Shown: piece after piece, positions 12,442 through 21,373 of the stretch
Position numbering within the stretch: the stretch's first letter is position 1
Layout of the letters: every line of letters begins with the position of its first letter
DNA from: VXNE01 sp965248075
GTDB lineage: Bacteria > Pseudomonadota > Gammaproteobacteria > Pseudomonadales > Azotimanducaceae
DNA: 64,000 bases
Direction of reading: 5' to 3'
Assembly: GCA_965248075.1 (NCBI GenBank)
Contig: CBDFIL010000002.1
Location: forward strand, 310,001-374,000
The notes under the pieces: generated by a model
Told to the model about the DNA's origin: nothing
Databases searched by the model: none
The model's input: only the letters and a program-made list of their open reading frames with translations
Position numbers and translations under genes: made by a program

Positions 12442-13476
12442 GTGGAAGGCTTGAGCGCTCTGGAGTTCCGCGAGCCGGCGCTGCTGCTGCTGGCCCTGCT
12501 CGCGATCCCGGTGTACCTGCTCGCACGTCGCGCATCGGGACGGGTCGTGTTCTCTTCGCTGGCGCTGCTCCCGCGCGGCAGTCGCGGTCTGCGGGCCCGC
12601 ATCGCCTGGCTGCCGGATGCGGCGCTCGCACTGGCCCTGGTCGCCCTCGTCGTGGCGGCGGCGGGGCCGCGCGTGGGGGAGCGGTTCAGCCGCGTCCACC
12701 GGGAAGGCATCGCGATCATGATGGTGGTCGACGTGTCGGGGTCCATGCGCGCGCTCGACCTGTCGACCGGCGAGCGCGAACGCACGCGCCTGGAGGCGGT
12801 GCAGGACGTGTTCGAGGCGTTTGTCCTGGGCGGTGGCGGTCTGCCGGGACGCCGCGACGACGCCATCGGGCTGATCCGCTTCGCCGGGTATGCGGACACG
12901 GCGGCGCCGCTGACCCTCGACCACGAGAACCTGGCCGCGATCGCCCGGGACCTCGAGATCGTGCGCGAACGGTCCGAGGACGGCACTGCCATCGGCGACG
13001 CCCTCGGTCTTGCCGTGGAGCGGCTGCGAGGTTCGTCGGCCACCTCCCGCATCGTGCTGCTGCTGACCGACGGCGTGCACAATGCGGGGGTGGAGACACC
13101 GGTCGCGGCCGCGGAACTCGCGCGCGCGATGGGTATCAAGGTCTACACGATCGGGGCCGGAACCACCGGGCTCGCGCCGGTGCGCGTGGAGGACCCGCGC
13201 ACGGGCCGCAGTGCCCTGCGGGCGGTCTCGGTGGAGGTGGACGAGGGCATGCTGGCCGACATCGCGGACCGGACGGGCGGGCAGTTCTTTCGTGCGAACA
13301 ACGCCGATGCCCTGATCCGCGTCTACGAGCAGATCGACCGGCTCGAACGCACGCGCATCTCGGAGGACCGGTTTCGGCAATACGACGAACTGTTCGCGAT
13401 TCCCCTGGCGCTCGGACTGGTGCTCGTGGTCGCCGGCTGGCTCACGCGGGTCGCCGTGTTTGCGAGGCTGCCGTGA
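12442..13476 (+). CDS. VWA-domain membrane protein, BatA-like
   Basis: 344 aa from GTG 12442 (GAGG at 12429-12432); TTG 12451 is an alternative. N-terminal TM helices near residues 12-30 and 60-80 precede a von Willebrand factor A domain. Its MIDAS motif is DVSGS (about 97-101). A C-terminal TM helix lies near 320-340. The LLTDG(V/E) strand expected for the fold is present. BatA-type proteins form a membrane complex with BatB and MoxR. It overlaps the next gene by GTGA (13473-13476). Confidence 0.9.
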   Translation: MEGLSALEFREPALLLLALLAIPVYLLARRASGRVVFSSLALLPRGSRGLRARIAWLPDAALALALVALVVAAAGPRVGERFSRVHREGIAIMMVVDVSGSMRALDLSTGERERTRLEAVQDVFEAFVLGGGGLPGRRDDAIGLIRFAGYADTAAPLTLDHENLAAIARDLEIVRERSEDGTAIGDALGLAVERLRGSSATSRIVLLLTDGVHNAGVETPVAAAELARAMGIKVYTIGAGTTGLAPVRVEDPRTGRSALRAVSVEVDEGMLADIADRTGGQFFRANNADALIRVYEQIDRLERTRISEDRFRQYDELFAIPLALGLVLVVAGWLTRVAVFARLP

Positions 13477-14531
13477 TCGACGCCTTCGTCTTTGCGGAAC
13501 CGTTGCGGGTGCACCTGGTCTGGTTGGCGCTCGCCGTGGTGGCGGCCTGCGCCTTCTTCGAGTTTCGCGGTGCGGACCGGCTGCGCCGCTTCGTGTCCCC
13601 GGCGATGCAGGAGCGCCTCGCCTGGCGGCAGACACCGCTGCGGCGCGGCACAAAGCTTGCGCTGATCCTGTTGACGCTGCTCCTTGGCGTCGTGGCGCTG
13701 ATGCGGCCGCAGACGCCCGGCGGCACCGAGACCATCGACCGCGGCGTCCGGGCGGACATCATGGTGGTGCTGGACGTCTCGAAGAGCATGCTCGCCGAAG
13801 ACGCCGCGCCGAGTCGCCTCGCCCGCGCCAAGGCCGAGATCACGGAGTTCATCGAACGGGTGCGGGATCAGCGCGTCGGACTGGTGGTCTTTGCGGGACG
13901 GGCGAGCGTCAAGAGTCCGCTGACCTCCGACTACGGCTTCTTTCGCCTGGCGTTGCGGGATGTGGGTCCCGGCTCCGTGTCCCGCGGCGGCACCCGCATC
14001 GGCGACGCGATGCGCAAGGCCGTCGCCGCGTTCGGCGCGAACCGGAGCACGCCGCGCATCATGCTGCTCATCACGGACGGGGAAGACCACGACTCCTATC
14101 CGCTCGACGCCGTGCAGGACGCCGTCGCCGCCGGCGTGCGGGTCGTGGCGATCGGATTCGGCAGCGAGACGGGCAGCGAGATCCTCGTGACGGACCCCGA
14201 CAGCGGCGCCCGTCGGCCGCTGACGGATGGCGACGGCAACCGGGTGCGCTCGCGGCTCGACGGCGACCTGTTGCGCCGCATCGCGCTGGAAAGCGAAGGC
14301 GTCTACGTACCCGCCGGAACCTCCGCGGTGGACCTCGACTCCATTGTCGAGGCCTGGGTCGCACCGTTGGTCACGGACGCCTCGGCCCGGGTCGTGCGGC
14401 GTAAAGCGGTCGAACACTACCGCTGGTTTGTGCTGGGAGCGCTGCTCTCTCTCGTCGCCGCCGTCTGGGCGGCGAGCGGCGGCGCGTCTGCGCCGGTGCC
14501 TGGGCGCGCCACGCGGGAAGCGGCGGCATGA
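13473..14531 (+). CDS. VWA-domain membrane protein, BatB-like
   Basis: 352 aa, GTG start coupled to the BatA stop. Two N-terminal TM helices (about 14-30 and 57-76), then a VWA domain with MIDAS DVSKS (D101, S103, S105) and LLITDGEDHDS. A C-terminal TM helix is near 315-335. Order and paralogy with the preceding gene fit a BatA-BatB pair. It ends with ATGA overlapping the TPR gene (14528-14531). Confidence 0.9.
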   Translation: MIDAFVFAEPLRVHLVWLALAVVAACAFFEFRGADRLRRFVSPAMQERLAWRQTPLRRGTKLALILLTLLLGVVALMRPQTPGGTETIDRGVRADIMVVLDVSKSMLAEDAAPSRLARAKAEITEFIERVRDQRVGLVVFAGRASVKSPLTSDYGFFRLALRDVGPGSVSRGGTRIGDAMRKAVAAFGANRSTPRIMLLITDGEDHDSYPLDAVQDAVAAGVRVVAIGFGSETGSEILVTDPDSGARRPLTDGDGNRVRSRLDGDLLRRIALESEGVYVPAGTSAVDLDSIVEAWVAPLVTDASARVVRRKAVEHYRWFVLGALLSLVAAVWAASGGASAPVPGRATREAAA

Positions 14532-16996
14532 AGGTGCGCGCGCGCCGGTGGGTGCTGCTGCTCGGCATGCTGTCGACAGGGACCGCGCCGACGTACGGCG
14601 CGGCGGGCCCTGGTCCGGCGGACGGAGTGGGAGAGGCTGCAGGCATCGCCGACGTCCGGGCCGGCGAGGTGACCCCCGCGGCCGGCGATGCCGCGGACGA
14701 GGCTTCGGCAGAGCCCGCCAAGGCCCGGGAGGACGTTTGGGAAGGCAACCCGCGCGGCCAGTACAACCACGCGCTCGGGAGATTGGCCGAGGGCGCGTTC
14801 GCCGAGGCCGCCGCGGGTTTTCTCGGCGCGCGGGACGCGGCGGGTCCCGACCCGGAGTTGCGCTACCGGGCGGCGTTCAATCTCGGTCTCGCGCTGGCGG
14901 GAGAGGCCGATGCGGCCGCCGTCGCGGCCCCCGACGCCGTGGAGGACCGTATCGAGACCCTGCGCGACAGCGCCGCCTGGTTCCACGACGCGGTGCGCCT
15001 CGCGCCGGAGGGTGACGACGACGCCCGCGTCAACCTGGAGGTCGTGCTGCGCCGCATCGCGCAGCTCGCGGACCAGCTGAATGCCGGCCACGGGCTCGAA
15101 GCGCGGCTGGATCGCGTCATCGATGACCAGCGCGGGGTGCGCGACCGGCTGCGCCACCTCCTCGCGGAAGTGGAGGCGGAAGGGGCGACGGCCGAGCCGA
15201 CGGGGTTCCAGGACGCCTTCGAGGCACTCGCCGTACAGGAACGGACGCTGCTTGCGGAGGCCGCCGACATCGCGGACCTGGCCGCGGAGGAACGCACGCA
15301 CATCGAGAACCAGGGCGACGACGCCGCAACGCCGGAACAGCGCGCCCGCGCCCTGCAGCTGGCGAGCATGGACGACTACCTCGGACGGGCGCGACAGTCG
15401 TTGAACGACACGCGCCGACGGCTGCGGCGTCTCGAGGGAGAGCGCGCGCACCGCCGGGGCGATGCCGCCCTGGCGGAGCTGAAGCGCGCACGGGAGCAAC
15501 TGCTGGATCCGGTGGCCGTGCTCAAGGCCGTGGTCCGCGACGAACTGTCGTTGCTGGGCCATACGCAGGCATTGGCGGCGTTCTCGCAGGTCGAGATCGG
15601 CGTGGAGGCCGGACTTCCGCGGCCGGCGCCGCCGTGGCTGACGGGGCGGCACCTGACGAACCGACAGGAGGACGCGGCGGCTCGTACCGGCGGGGTCCTG
15701 CGGCAGATGGAGGCCCTGCGGGACGCGCCCGAGGACGCCGACACCGATCCGCAGACATCGCGCACCCTGCATTCGGCCCGCGCGGCGACGCCGCATGTCG
15801 AGTCCGCGCTCGCAGCGATGCGCGCGGCGCTCTCTGCGCTGGAGAACAGCGCGTTCGCGAACGCGGCGGGCGAAGAGGCGCAGGCTGTGCGCTCCCTCAA
15901 TCAAGCGATCGAGCGCTTCGCGGGACTGCGCGACCTGATCGAGCTGGCCCATGCGGACCAGGGGCGCGCGGTTGCGCTGCTGACGCCGCCGGCGCAGGAA
16001 GACGCAACGGTCGCGGAGCTCACCACCGTCGAACGCGCGCGCCTGGTGAGCGATGCCGTAGGCGACAACCGCAACCGCCTGGCGCGCATCGAGACCCTGT
16101 TGCAGGACGCCCTCCCTGGCGCGGCCGGGGAGGAAGCGGACGCCGCGGAGGCCGAAGCGGCGGCACAACGCTACGAACGTGCGGAGGCACTGCGTGTCGA
16201 CGCCCTGCGGGCACTGGAGACGCTTGCAGGAGAACTGCGGGCCGCCGCCGAGTCGAGGCCAGCCACGCCCCTGCCACCGGCGCGCGATGCGCTCGGTCAC
16301 CTCGAAGCGTTGCGGCGCCTGTTTTTCAGTATCGTCGAGCACCTGCAGGCATTGCTCGCCGAGCAGACCGAGACGCATGACGATACCGCCACCCTGCAGT
16401 TCCAGTCGCAGGTGGACGAACTCGTGCCCGAACTGGGGTTGGTCGAGGAGCGGCAAGCCGGCCACACGGCGATGGCGGATGCGCTCGCCGGTGCCCTGGC
16501 GAACCAGGCGGATCAGGCCAACGCCGCGTCCGGGGCGCAGACGGCCGGCGCCGGCGCAACGGGCGGTACGGACGCCGACATGGCGGCGGAGACGGCGGAC
16601 CAGGCGCAGGCTGCCGCCGCGGCGGCAGGGGAGGTGCGTGCGGCGGCGGGGCGCATGCAGGGCGCGCGGGTGGTGCTCGCGGATGCGGCCGAACGCGCGG
16701 CGTCCATGTCTCCCGATCTTGAGCCCGCGCTCACGGATCAACTCGCGGCCCTGGAGCACGTGGAGAACGCGATCCGGCTGTTGCAGCCTCCGCAGCAGAA
16801 CGACGAAGGCGGGGACGACGGCTCCGGACAGTCTGGCGGCCAGGTGGCGCAGGCGGAGCCCCCGCAGGATGCAGAACGCATGTCGCAGCGCCAGGCCCTG
16901 CGGCGGCTGCAGGCCATCAGCGACCGCGATGCCCAGCGTCAGCGCGAGCGCGGGCAGGAGGCCGGCCAGCGGGTGCCGGTGGAGAAGGACTGGTGA
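14528..16996 (+). CDS. Exported TPR/coiled-coil protein of the Bat operon (BatC position)
   Basis: 822 aa. The N-terminal signal peptide has the hydrophobic core WVLLLGMLSTG and an Ala-rich cleavage region. A TPR-like segment follows (about 75-165: GQYNHALGRLAEGAFAEAAAGFLGA). The remaining 600 or more residues are a Glu/Ala/Arg-rich region predicted by eye to be almost entirely helical coiled coil. The length is far above the usual BatC (about 200-300 aa). Position in the operon suggests a periplasmic scaffold for the VWA/BatD complex. No catalytic motif is visible, and function beyond TPR scaffolding is not assigned. Confidence 0.8.
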   Translation: MKVRARRWVLLLGMLSTGTAPTYGAAGPGPADGVGEAAGIADVRAGEVTPAAGDAADEASAEPAKAREDVWEGNPRGQYNHALGRLAEGAFAEAAAGFLGARDAAGPDPELRYRAAFNLGLALAGEADAAAVAAPDAVEDRIETLRDSAAWFHDAVRLAPEGDDDARVNLEVVLRRIAQLADQLNAGHGLEARLDRVIDDQRGVRDRLRHLLAEVEAEGATAEPTGFQDAFEALAVQERTLLAEAADIADLAAEERTHIENQGDDAATPEQRARALQLASMDDYLGRARQSLNDTRRRLRRLEGERAHRRGDAALAELKRAREQLLDPVAVLKAVVRDELSLLGHTQALAAFSQVEIGVEAGLPRPAPPWLTGRHLTNRQEDAAARTGGVLRQMEALRDAPEDADTDPQTSRTLHSARAATPHVESALAAMRAALSALENSAFANAAGEEAQAVRSLNQAIERFAGLRDLIELAHADQGRAVALLTPPAQEDATVAELTTVERARLVSDAVGDNRNRLARIETLLQDALPGAAGEEADAAEAEAAAQRYERAEALRVDALRALETLAGELRAAAESRPATPLPPARDALGHLEALRRLFFSIVEHLQALLAEQTETHDDTATLQFQSQVDELVPELGLVEERQAGHTAMADALAGALANQADQANAASGAQTAGAGATGGTDADMAAETADQAQAAAAAAGEVRAAAGRMQGARVVLADAAERAASMSPDLEPALTDQLAALEHVENAIRLLQPPQQNDEGGDDGSGQSGGQVAQAEPPQDAERMSQRQALRRLQAISDRDAQRQRERGQEAGQRVPVEKDW

Positions 16997-19590
16997 GCGG
17001 CAGGATCCTGCTCGCGGCCGCCGTTCTTGCGGCGTCGGTCAGCGCCGCCGGGCAGGCCCTGCGGCTCGAAGTCGACACCGAGGAGATCTACGCGGGGTTG
17101 CCGTTCGTGCTGTCCGTGTCCGCGTCCGGCTTCCAGGAAGAGCCGGCGCCGGATCCGCCGCAGCTGGCCATCGATGGCGCCAGGGTGACCTACCTCGGCA
17201 TGACCCCGAACGTTTCGCAACAGATACAGATCGTCAACGGGCGCCGGTCAGAGTGGAAGGAGGTGACCTTCGTCTACCGGTGGCGGGTGCAGCCGGAGCG
17301 GTCCGGCCGCTACACGGTACCGGCGCTGACGGTGGTCCAGGGGGTGTTGTCGGCCGTCAGCCAGGTGGCTGCGTTCGACGCCGGCGAGATCGAACGGGCC
17401 GGAGACATGTTCGTGCGGATGCGTCTCCCGGAGCGCCCGGTGTGGGTGGGCGAGACCTTCGAGGTGGTCGTCGAGTGGGTCATTGCCCGGGATGTCGAGA
17501 GCTACGAGTTCGTCGTGCCCCTGTTCGACGTCGAACATCTCCGGTTCGAGCCGCCGGCGGGGGAAGGTCGCACGGTGGCGTTCCCCGCCGGTGCGGCCGA
17601 GGTCGCGCTGCCGATGCTGCGGGATACCGTGGTCGAGGACGGCGTCTCCTACACACGCCTGCGCTTCCCGGCCCGTGTCAGTGTCGGGCGCCCCGGTACG
17701 CTGGATCTGGAGCCGGTCCGGGTTGCGGCGCGGCTGAAGTCGGGAACCTACCGCGACGCGTTCGGATTCCGCCGTTCACGCACCGCGCTCTTCCAGGCGC
17801 AGGGGGAGCGTGCGCGACTGGTCGTGCGTGGCTTGCCGGAGGCGGGCCGGCCAGCGGGCTTTGTCAATGCGATCGGTACGGGTTTCTCGATCGCGGTCGC
17901 GGCGAGCCGCAGCGTCGTGCAGGTGGGCGATCCCATCGAGTTGAGCGTCGTCGTCACCGGCGACGGGGATCTCGAGGGCCTGAGCCTGCCGGCGCTCGAC
18001 GGGGAGGGGGGGCTCTCGCCCGTGCTCTTTTCCGTCCCGGACACGCGGCCATTCGGTGTCGTGGACGAGCAGGAGAACGCCAAGACCTTCGAGGTCACCG
18101 TACGCGTGCGGAGCGCCGAGGCCAGCGAGATTCCGCCCATCGCCCTCGTCTATTTCGATCCCGTCGCCGGGAGCTACGCCACGACGCACAGTCGTCCGGT
18201 GGCCCTGTCGGTGGGGACGAGCGACGTGATCGGTGCGGCCGATGTGACGGTGGGGTCGCGCGCTCCAGGGGATGTGGGCGTCGGGCCGACCGCCGTCGGC
18301 GCGCCCGCCGTGACGAACAATGCGATCGCCTCGCTGATCGGTGCGGACATGTCCCTCAGCGGGCCGACGGCCACCCTTGCGCCGACCTGGGGATCGCGGG
18401 CGGCGGCGGTACCGATCGCTTTGCTGTACTTCGTGCCGCTCCTGATCGCGGGCCTGCACTTCTGGTGGATGCGTACGGCGGTCGGTCGTGCTCGACGCCG
18501 CGAGATCGCGGGGGCCCGTCGTGCCCTGGAGCGCGTGCTGGTCTCGGAGGACGCAGCCCGGGACGCGGCGCCGCGGGTGCTCGGTGCACTGCGGGCGCTT
18601 GCGGCGGCAGTGGAGTACGACAGCCCGGGGGACCCTGCCCGCCGGGGGGCCTCCCTCGGCGCGGTGATCGAGCGCCTGGAGACGACCGCGTTCGATCGGG
18701 GCGCCGGTCGGGATCCGCTGGACCCGGACACCGTGGAGGCGGTCAGGGCACTGATGCGGGAGTGGGCCGGCGGCAGCGGAGGCATGGGAGCCAGGGCGGG
18801 CTCGTTGATCTTCGCGGCTGCCGCGGGCTGCATGGCCCTCGGGGCCGGCGAACCGGCTGCGGCGGCGGAAACGGGGACAGCCGTGCAACTGGCAGATGCC
18901 CGGGAGACCTACCAGGCTGCGCTCGGCGAGGCGGATCGCGTGCGGCGTACGCGCCTGTTCTCCGCGGCGGAGCAGAGCCTTCGCACGCTGGCCGCCGGGC
19001 GGCCGGACGCGCCGGAACTGCTGGTGGACTGGGGCAATGCGGCCCTTGGGGCGGGGGACCGGGGCAGGGCGGTGCTCGCCTGGCGCCGCGCCCTCGCCGC
19101 CGACCCCGGTCACGAGCGTGCGGCGAAGAACCTGGCCTGGCTGCGCGACCGGGCCCCTGCCTGGCTGCCGCGACCCGCTACGGGGGGAGCGCTGGGCTCG
19201 CTCCTCTTCTGGCGCGGACGGCTGTCGGTCGCCCAACGACACTGGGTAGGCGCGGGTGCCTTCGCGGTGGGGGTGCTGCTCCTCGTTCCCTGGTCACGAC
19301 GCCGTGCGCCGACGCTGCGACGACTGGCCGCGCTGCCCCTTCTCGTGTGGCTGGTGTCCACCGGGTCGGGGGTGCTGTCGACCGATGGTGCGGATGCCGC
19401 AGTGGTCCTGACCGCGGGCACATTGCGCTCGGCGGACAGCCTGGGCGCGCCGCCGGCCTTCGGGAATCCGCTGCCGGCGGGCGCGGAGGTAGCGGTTCTG
19501 GAGTCCCGTCCGGGATGGAAGCGGGTGGCGCTGGCGGATGGTACCCGGGGCTGGTTGCCGGCGAGCGTCATGGAGGCGGTGCGTCCCTGA
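16993..19590 (+). CDS. BatD protein fused to a BatE-like TPR/SH3 module
   Basis: 865 aa, GTG start coupled to the previous stop. Residues about 1-20 are a signal peptide. Residues 20-460 are repeated beta domains of the BatD (oxygen-tolerance) type. There is a TM helix at about 473-493 and a cytosolic segment to about 595. At residue 598 a second signal-peptide-like stretch begins (MGARAGSLIFAAAAGCMAL), followed by a TPR region (630-710), two TM helices (about 755-800) and a C-terminal SH3-like domain (AVLESRPGWKRVALADGTRGWLP). That second half is what a separate BatE protein normally looks like, so this reads as an in-frame BatD-BatE fusion. It is the last gene of the operon; a REP unit follows. 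Confidence 0.85.
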   Translation: MSGRILLAAAVLAASVSAAGQALRLEVDTEEIYAGLPFVLSVSASGFQEEPAPDPPQLAIDGARVTYLGMTPNVSQQIQIVNGRRSEWKEVTFVYRWRVQPERSGRYTVPALTVVQGVLSAVSQVAAFDAGEIERAGDMFVRMRLPERPVWVGETFEVVVEWVIARDVESYEFVVPLFDVEHLRFEPPAGEGRTVAFPAGAAEVALPMLRDTVVEDGVSYTRLRFPARVSVGRPGTLDLEPVRVAARLKSGTYRDAFGFRRSRTALFQAQGERARLVVRGLPEAGRPAGFVNAIGTGFSIAVAASRSVVQVGDPIELSVVVTGDGDLEGLSLPALDGEGGLSPVLFSVPDTRPFGVVDEQENAKTFEVTVRVRSAEASEIPPIALVYFDPVAGSYATTHSRPVALSVGTSDVIGAADVTVGSRAPGDVGVGPTAVGAPAVTNNAIASLIGADMSLSGPTATLAPTWGSRAAAVPIALLYFVPLLIAGLHFWWMRTAVGRARRREIAGARRALERVLVSEDAARDAAPRVLGALRALAAAVEYDSPGDPARRGASLGAVIERLETTAFDRGAGRDPLDPDTVEAVRALMREWAGGSGGMGARAGSLIFAAAAGCMALGAGEPAAAAETGTAVQLADARETYQAALGEADRVRRTRLFSAAEQSLRTLAAGRPDAPELLVDWGNAALGAGDRGRAVLAWRRALAADPGHERAAKNLAWLRDRAPAWLPRPATGGALGSLLFWRGRLSVAQRHWVGAGAFAVGVLLLVPWSRRRAPTLRRLAALPLLVWLVSTGSGVLSTDGADAAVVLTAGTLRSADSLGAPPAFGNPLPAGAEVAVLESRPGWKRVALADGTRGWLPASVMEAVRP

Positions 19591-19616
19591 GCGAGCATGG
19601 CCTGGCGCGGGCACTG

Positions 19617-19680
19617 CAGGGGACGGGCTTGTCCCGTCCCGTCTCGAACCCGGGCACGGTCCCGACGCGGGCGATGTAGG
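19617..19680. repeat. REP unit left of the IS110 element
   Basis: One 60-bp-type unit with GGGACGGG-CTTGT-CCCGTCCC and the linker CGAACCCGGGCACGGTCCCG. It stops abruptly at GCGATGTAGG (19671-19680). Joining this end to 21374 restores the regular array exactly, which defines the insertion point of the IS110 element. Confidence 0.88.
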
Positions 19681-19793
19681 ACTGTTCACGGTTCTGCAAG
19701 TGCTGTTTCGTGCATTTTGGCTGGGATGGTCAGTAGGCCGTTGCCTCCGGTGTTTCGAGGGGTTGGCGGGTTGGCGGGTTGCCGTGTTCGACG

Positions 19794-19876
19794 CACGTCC
19801 CGCCCGGGCGGGACGTGCGCGCGTTGCGCATCGCGCTACGGTCGCTACGCTCCCTGCGCGACGATGCGCAACGCGC
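19794..19876. other. Strong hairpins immediately downstream of the IS110 transposase
   Basis: Two adjoining inverted repeats. One is a perfect 24-nt palindrome at 19794-19817 (CACGTCCCGCCC and its complement, no loop). The other is a 15-bp stem, 19819-19833 with 19862-19876 (GCGCGTTGCGCATCG), around a 28-nt loop. They begin within 10 nt after the transposase stop. They could be a transcription barrier, a structured RNA of the element end, or protection against outside transcription. There is no T-run typical of an intrinsic terminator. Confidence 0.7.
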
Positions 19877-19881
19877 GCCGT

Positions 19882-21144
19882 TCATGCCGGGGCGTGCTGC
19901 GGGTCGAACACCGTGCCGTCGCGCAGCATCGTGCAAGCCACGAACAGCAGACGGTCCGCGACCGAGCGCAGCGCGCGGTGGTGGCCGTGGCCGCGGGCGC
20001 GCAGCGCCTGGTATCGCGCCTTGCACGCCGGGTCTTTCTGCACCGCCCCGCTCGCCCAGTAGCCGAGGGCATCGCGCAGCTGGTCATGGACTGCGAGGCG
20101 GCGCGTCACGATGCGAACCCGGCCGGACTGTTTGGTGACCGGGGCCGCCCCGCCCAGGCAGCGCAGGGCGTGGTAGTCTCGTCGGCGCAGGGGATCATCC
20201 GCCTCTGCGAGCAGCGTGGCGAGGACGTACCTACCGACTCCCGGGATGGATCGCAGGATGGTCGCGTCGCGCTGCCCCTTCGCCTGCCCCGGCTGCGGAT
20301 CCTCGCTGCCGGTGGTCGCCGGATCAGCGCCGCCGAGCTCCGCCAGGAACGCGTCGATCCGGGTCTGAGTCTCGGCGAGTTGCTTGACCACCACGGCCAG
20401 ACGCTTGGTCAGCAGACGCATGTGCGTCTCCGCGGCGCGCATCGACGCCGGGTCTACGTCGAGCGGCCGTTGCGCCAGCCGGGCCTTCAGCGTGGCTGCG
20501 TCGAAGCGCTGGACCCTGTGCTTTTTCAACAAGTTGTCGTACGACGACAGGCGCATGCCGCGCGCTGCCGCTGGCGTCGGTACGCGCTTCCACAGCGCCA
20601 TCGCCCACGGCGCCGCGAGGTCGTCCTCGACCACTTGGTTGAACGCCGGGTAGTAGCGCCACAGCAGGTCGCGCATGCGGTTGGTCAGCCGCACCCGCTC
20701 GCCTTTGAGTTCGTCGTGGGTCCGCGTCCACTCGCGCAGTTCGACGACCACCGGGGCGGACGCCTGTACCCGCCGCAGGCACTGTGGGTCGGTGCGCAGC
20801 GCCGAGGCCAGCACGCGCGCGTCGCGGCGGTCGTCCTTGGCGCCCGCCGGCGAGTACCGGTCGCGGAACCGGTCGAGCTGCTTCGGGTTGATCGCGTGCA
20901 CCGCCAGGCCGTGCGCCAGCAAGCTCTCCACCACCGGACCGCGTGGCGTCTCGATCGCCACCCCGACCGTCTCGGACGGCGCCGCGGCAACCGTCTCGGC
21001 GATCCACGCCGCCATCGCCGCCAGCCCCGGCCCGCTGTGCGCGAACACGTTCTCGCCACGCACCGCGCCAGCGCCGTCGAGCACGCACACCTGGTGGTTC
21101 TGCCCACCCCAGTCCACGCCGACGTACCAGTTCAATTCGGACAT
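19882..21144 (-). CDS. IS110-family transposase
   Basis: 420 aa from ATG 21144 (MSELNWYVGVDWGGQNHQV), with GAGGAGG upstream; ATG 21147 is the alternative. The N-terminal DEDD RuvC-like domain shows VGVDWG, AIETPRG and a KDDRRDARVLA segment. The C-terminal transposase_20 (helix-hairpin-helix, catalytic serine) domain contains LRSIPGVGRYVLATLLAE and RCLGGAAPVTKQSG. IS110 enzymes recombine with the help of a noncoding bridge RNA made from the element's own end. The frame is intact, so the element may be active. Confidence 0.96.
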   Translation of the reverse strand: MSELNWYVGVDWGGQNHQVCVLDGAGAVRGENVFAHSGPGLAAMAAWIAETVAAAPSETVGVAIETPRGPVVESLLAHGLAVHAINPKQLDRFRDRYSPAGAKDDRRDARVLASALRTDPQCLRRVQASAPVVVELREWTRTHDELKGERVRLTNRMRDLLWRYYPAFNQVVEDDLAAPWAMALWKRVPTPAAARGMRLSSYDNLLKKHRVQRFDAATLKARLAQRPLDVDPASMRAAETHMRLLTKRLAVVVKQLAETQTRIDAFLAELGGADPATTGSEDPQPGQAKGQRDATILRSIPGVGRYVLATLLAEADDPLRRRDYHALRCLGGAAPVTKQSGRVRIVTRRLAVHDQLRDALGYWASGAVQKDPACKARYQALRARGHGHHRALRSVADRLLFVACTMLRDGTVFDPQHAPA

Positions 21145-21147
21145 CAT

Positions 21148-21370
21148 GCCTCCTCGTCGTTGTTTCCCCCGATGCTGCAGGCATGCCGCGATGCTCACCT
21201 GTCCCTGTACTGGCGCTCGAGGCGCGGACTGTTCACTGGGCGTCCATCGCGGCAGAAAACCGCCGGGGCACGAGTCCTACGTCGGTGCTCGTGGCACAGG
21301 GGACGGGTGGTCGCTCCCGGCAGCTCTGCCCAGCTTCGCGGCGGTGCCACGAAGCTGTTCAGAAGCGTAC
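21148..21370 (-). ncRNA. Candidate IS110 bridge RNA region upstream of the transposase
   Basis: The 229-nt noncoding end upstream of the transposase is where IS110-type elements encode their bridge RNA. Read on the transposase strand it contains CCCGTCCCCT (21307 to 21298). A hairpin CACGAG/CTCGTG follows (21293-21288 and 21274-21269) whose loop holds GACGTAGG (21283 to 21276). The first segment is identical to the left flank of the insertion site (GCCCGTCCCC). The second is complementary to the right flank (CCTACATC) with one wobble or mismatch. That is the pattern expected of left and right target guides. No structure prediction was run; the ends of the RNA are unknown. Confidence 0.45.
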
Positions 21371-21373
21371 AGG

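Larger units (their letters stand above)
19681..21373 (-). mobile_element. IS110-family insertion sequence inserted in a REP array
   Basis: About 1,693 bp. The boundaries are inferred because deleting this interval rejoins GATGTAGG to GGACGGGCTTG and recreates a perfectly spaced REP array. AGG is present at both junctions (19678-19680 and 21371-21373), read on the transposase strand as core CCT. There are no terminal inverted repeats, as expected for the IS110 group. It carries one DEDD transposase and noncoding ends of about 200 nt (downstream) and 229 nt (upstream). An alternative, weaker boundary pair is the 11-bp direct repeat GGACTGTTCAC at 19679-19689 and 21226-21236. Confidence 0.85.
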
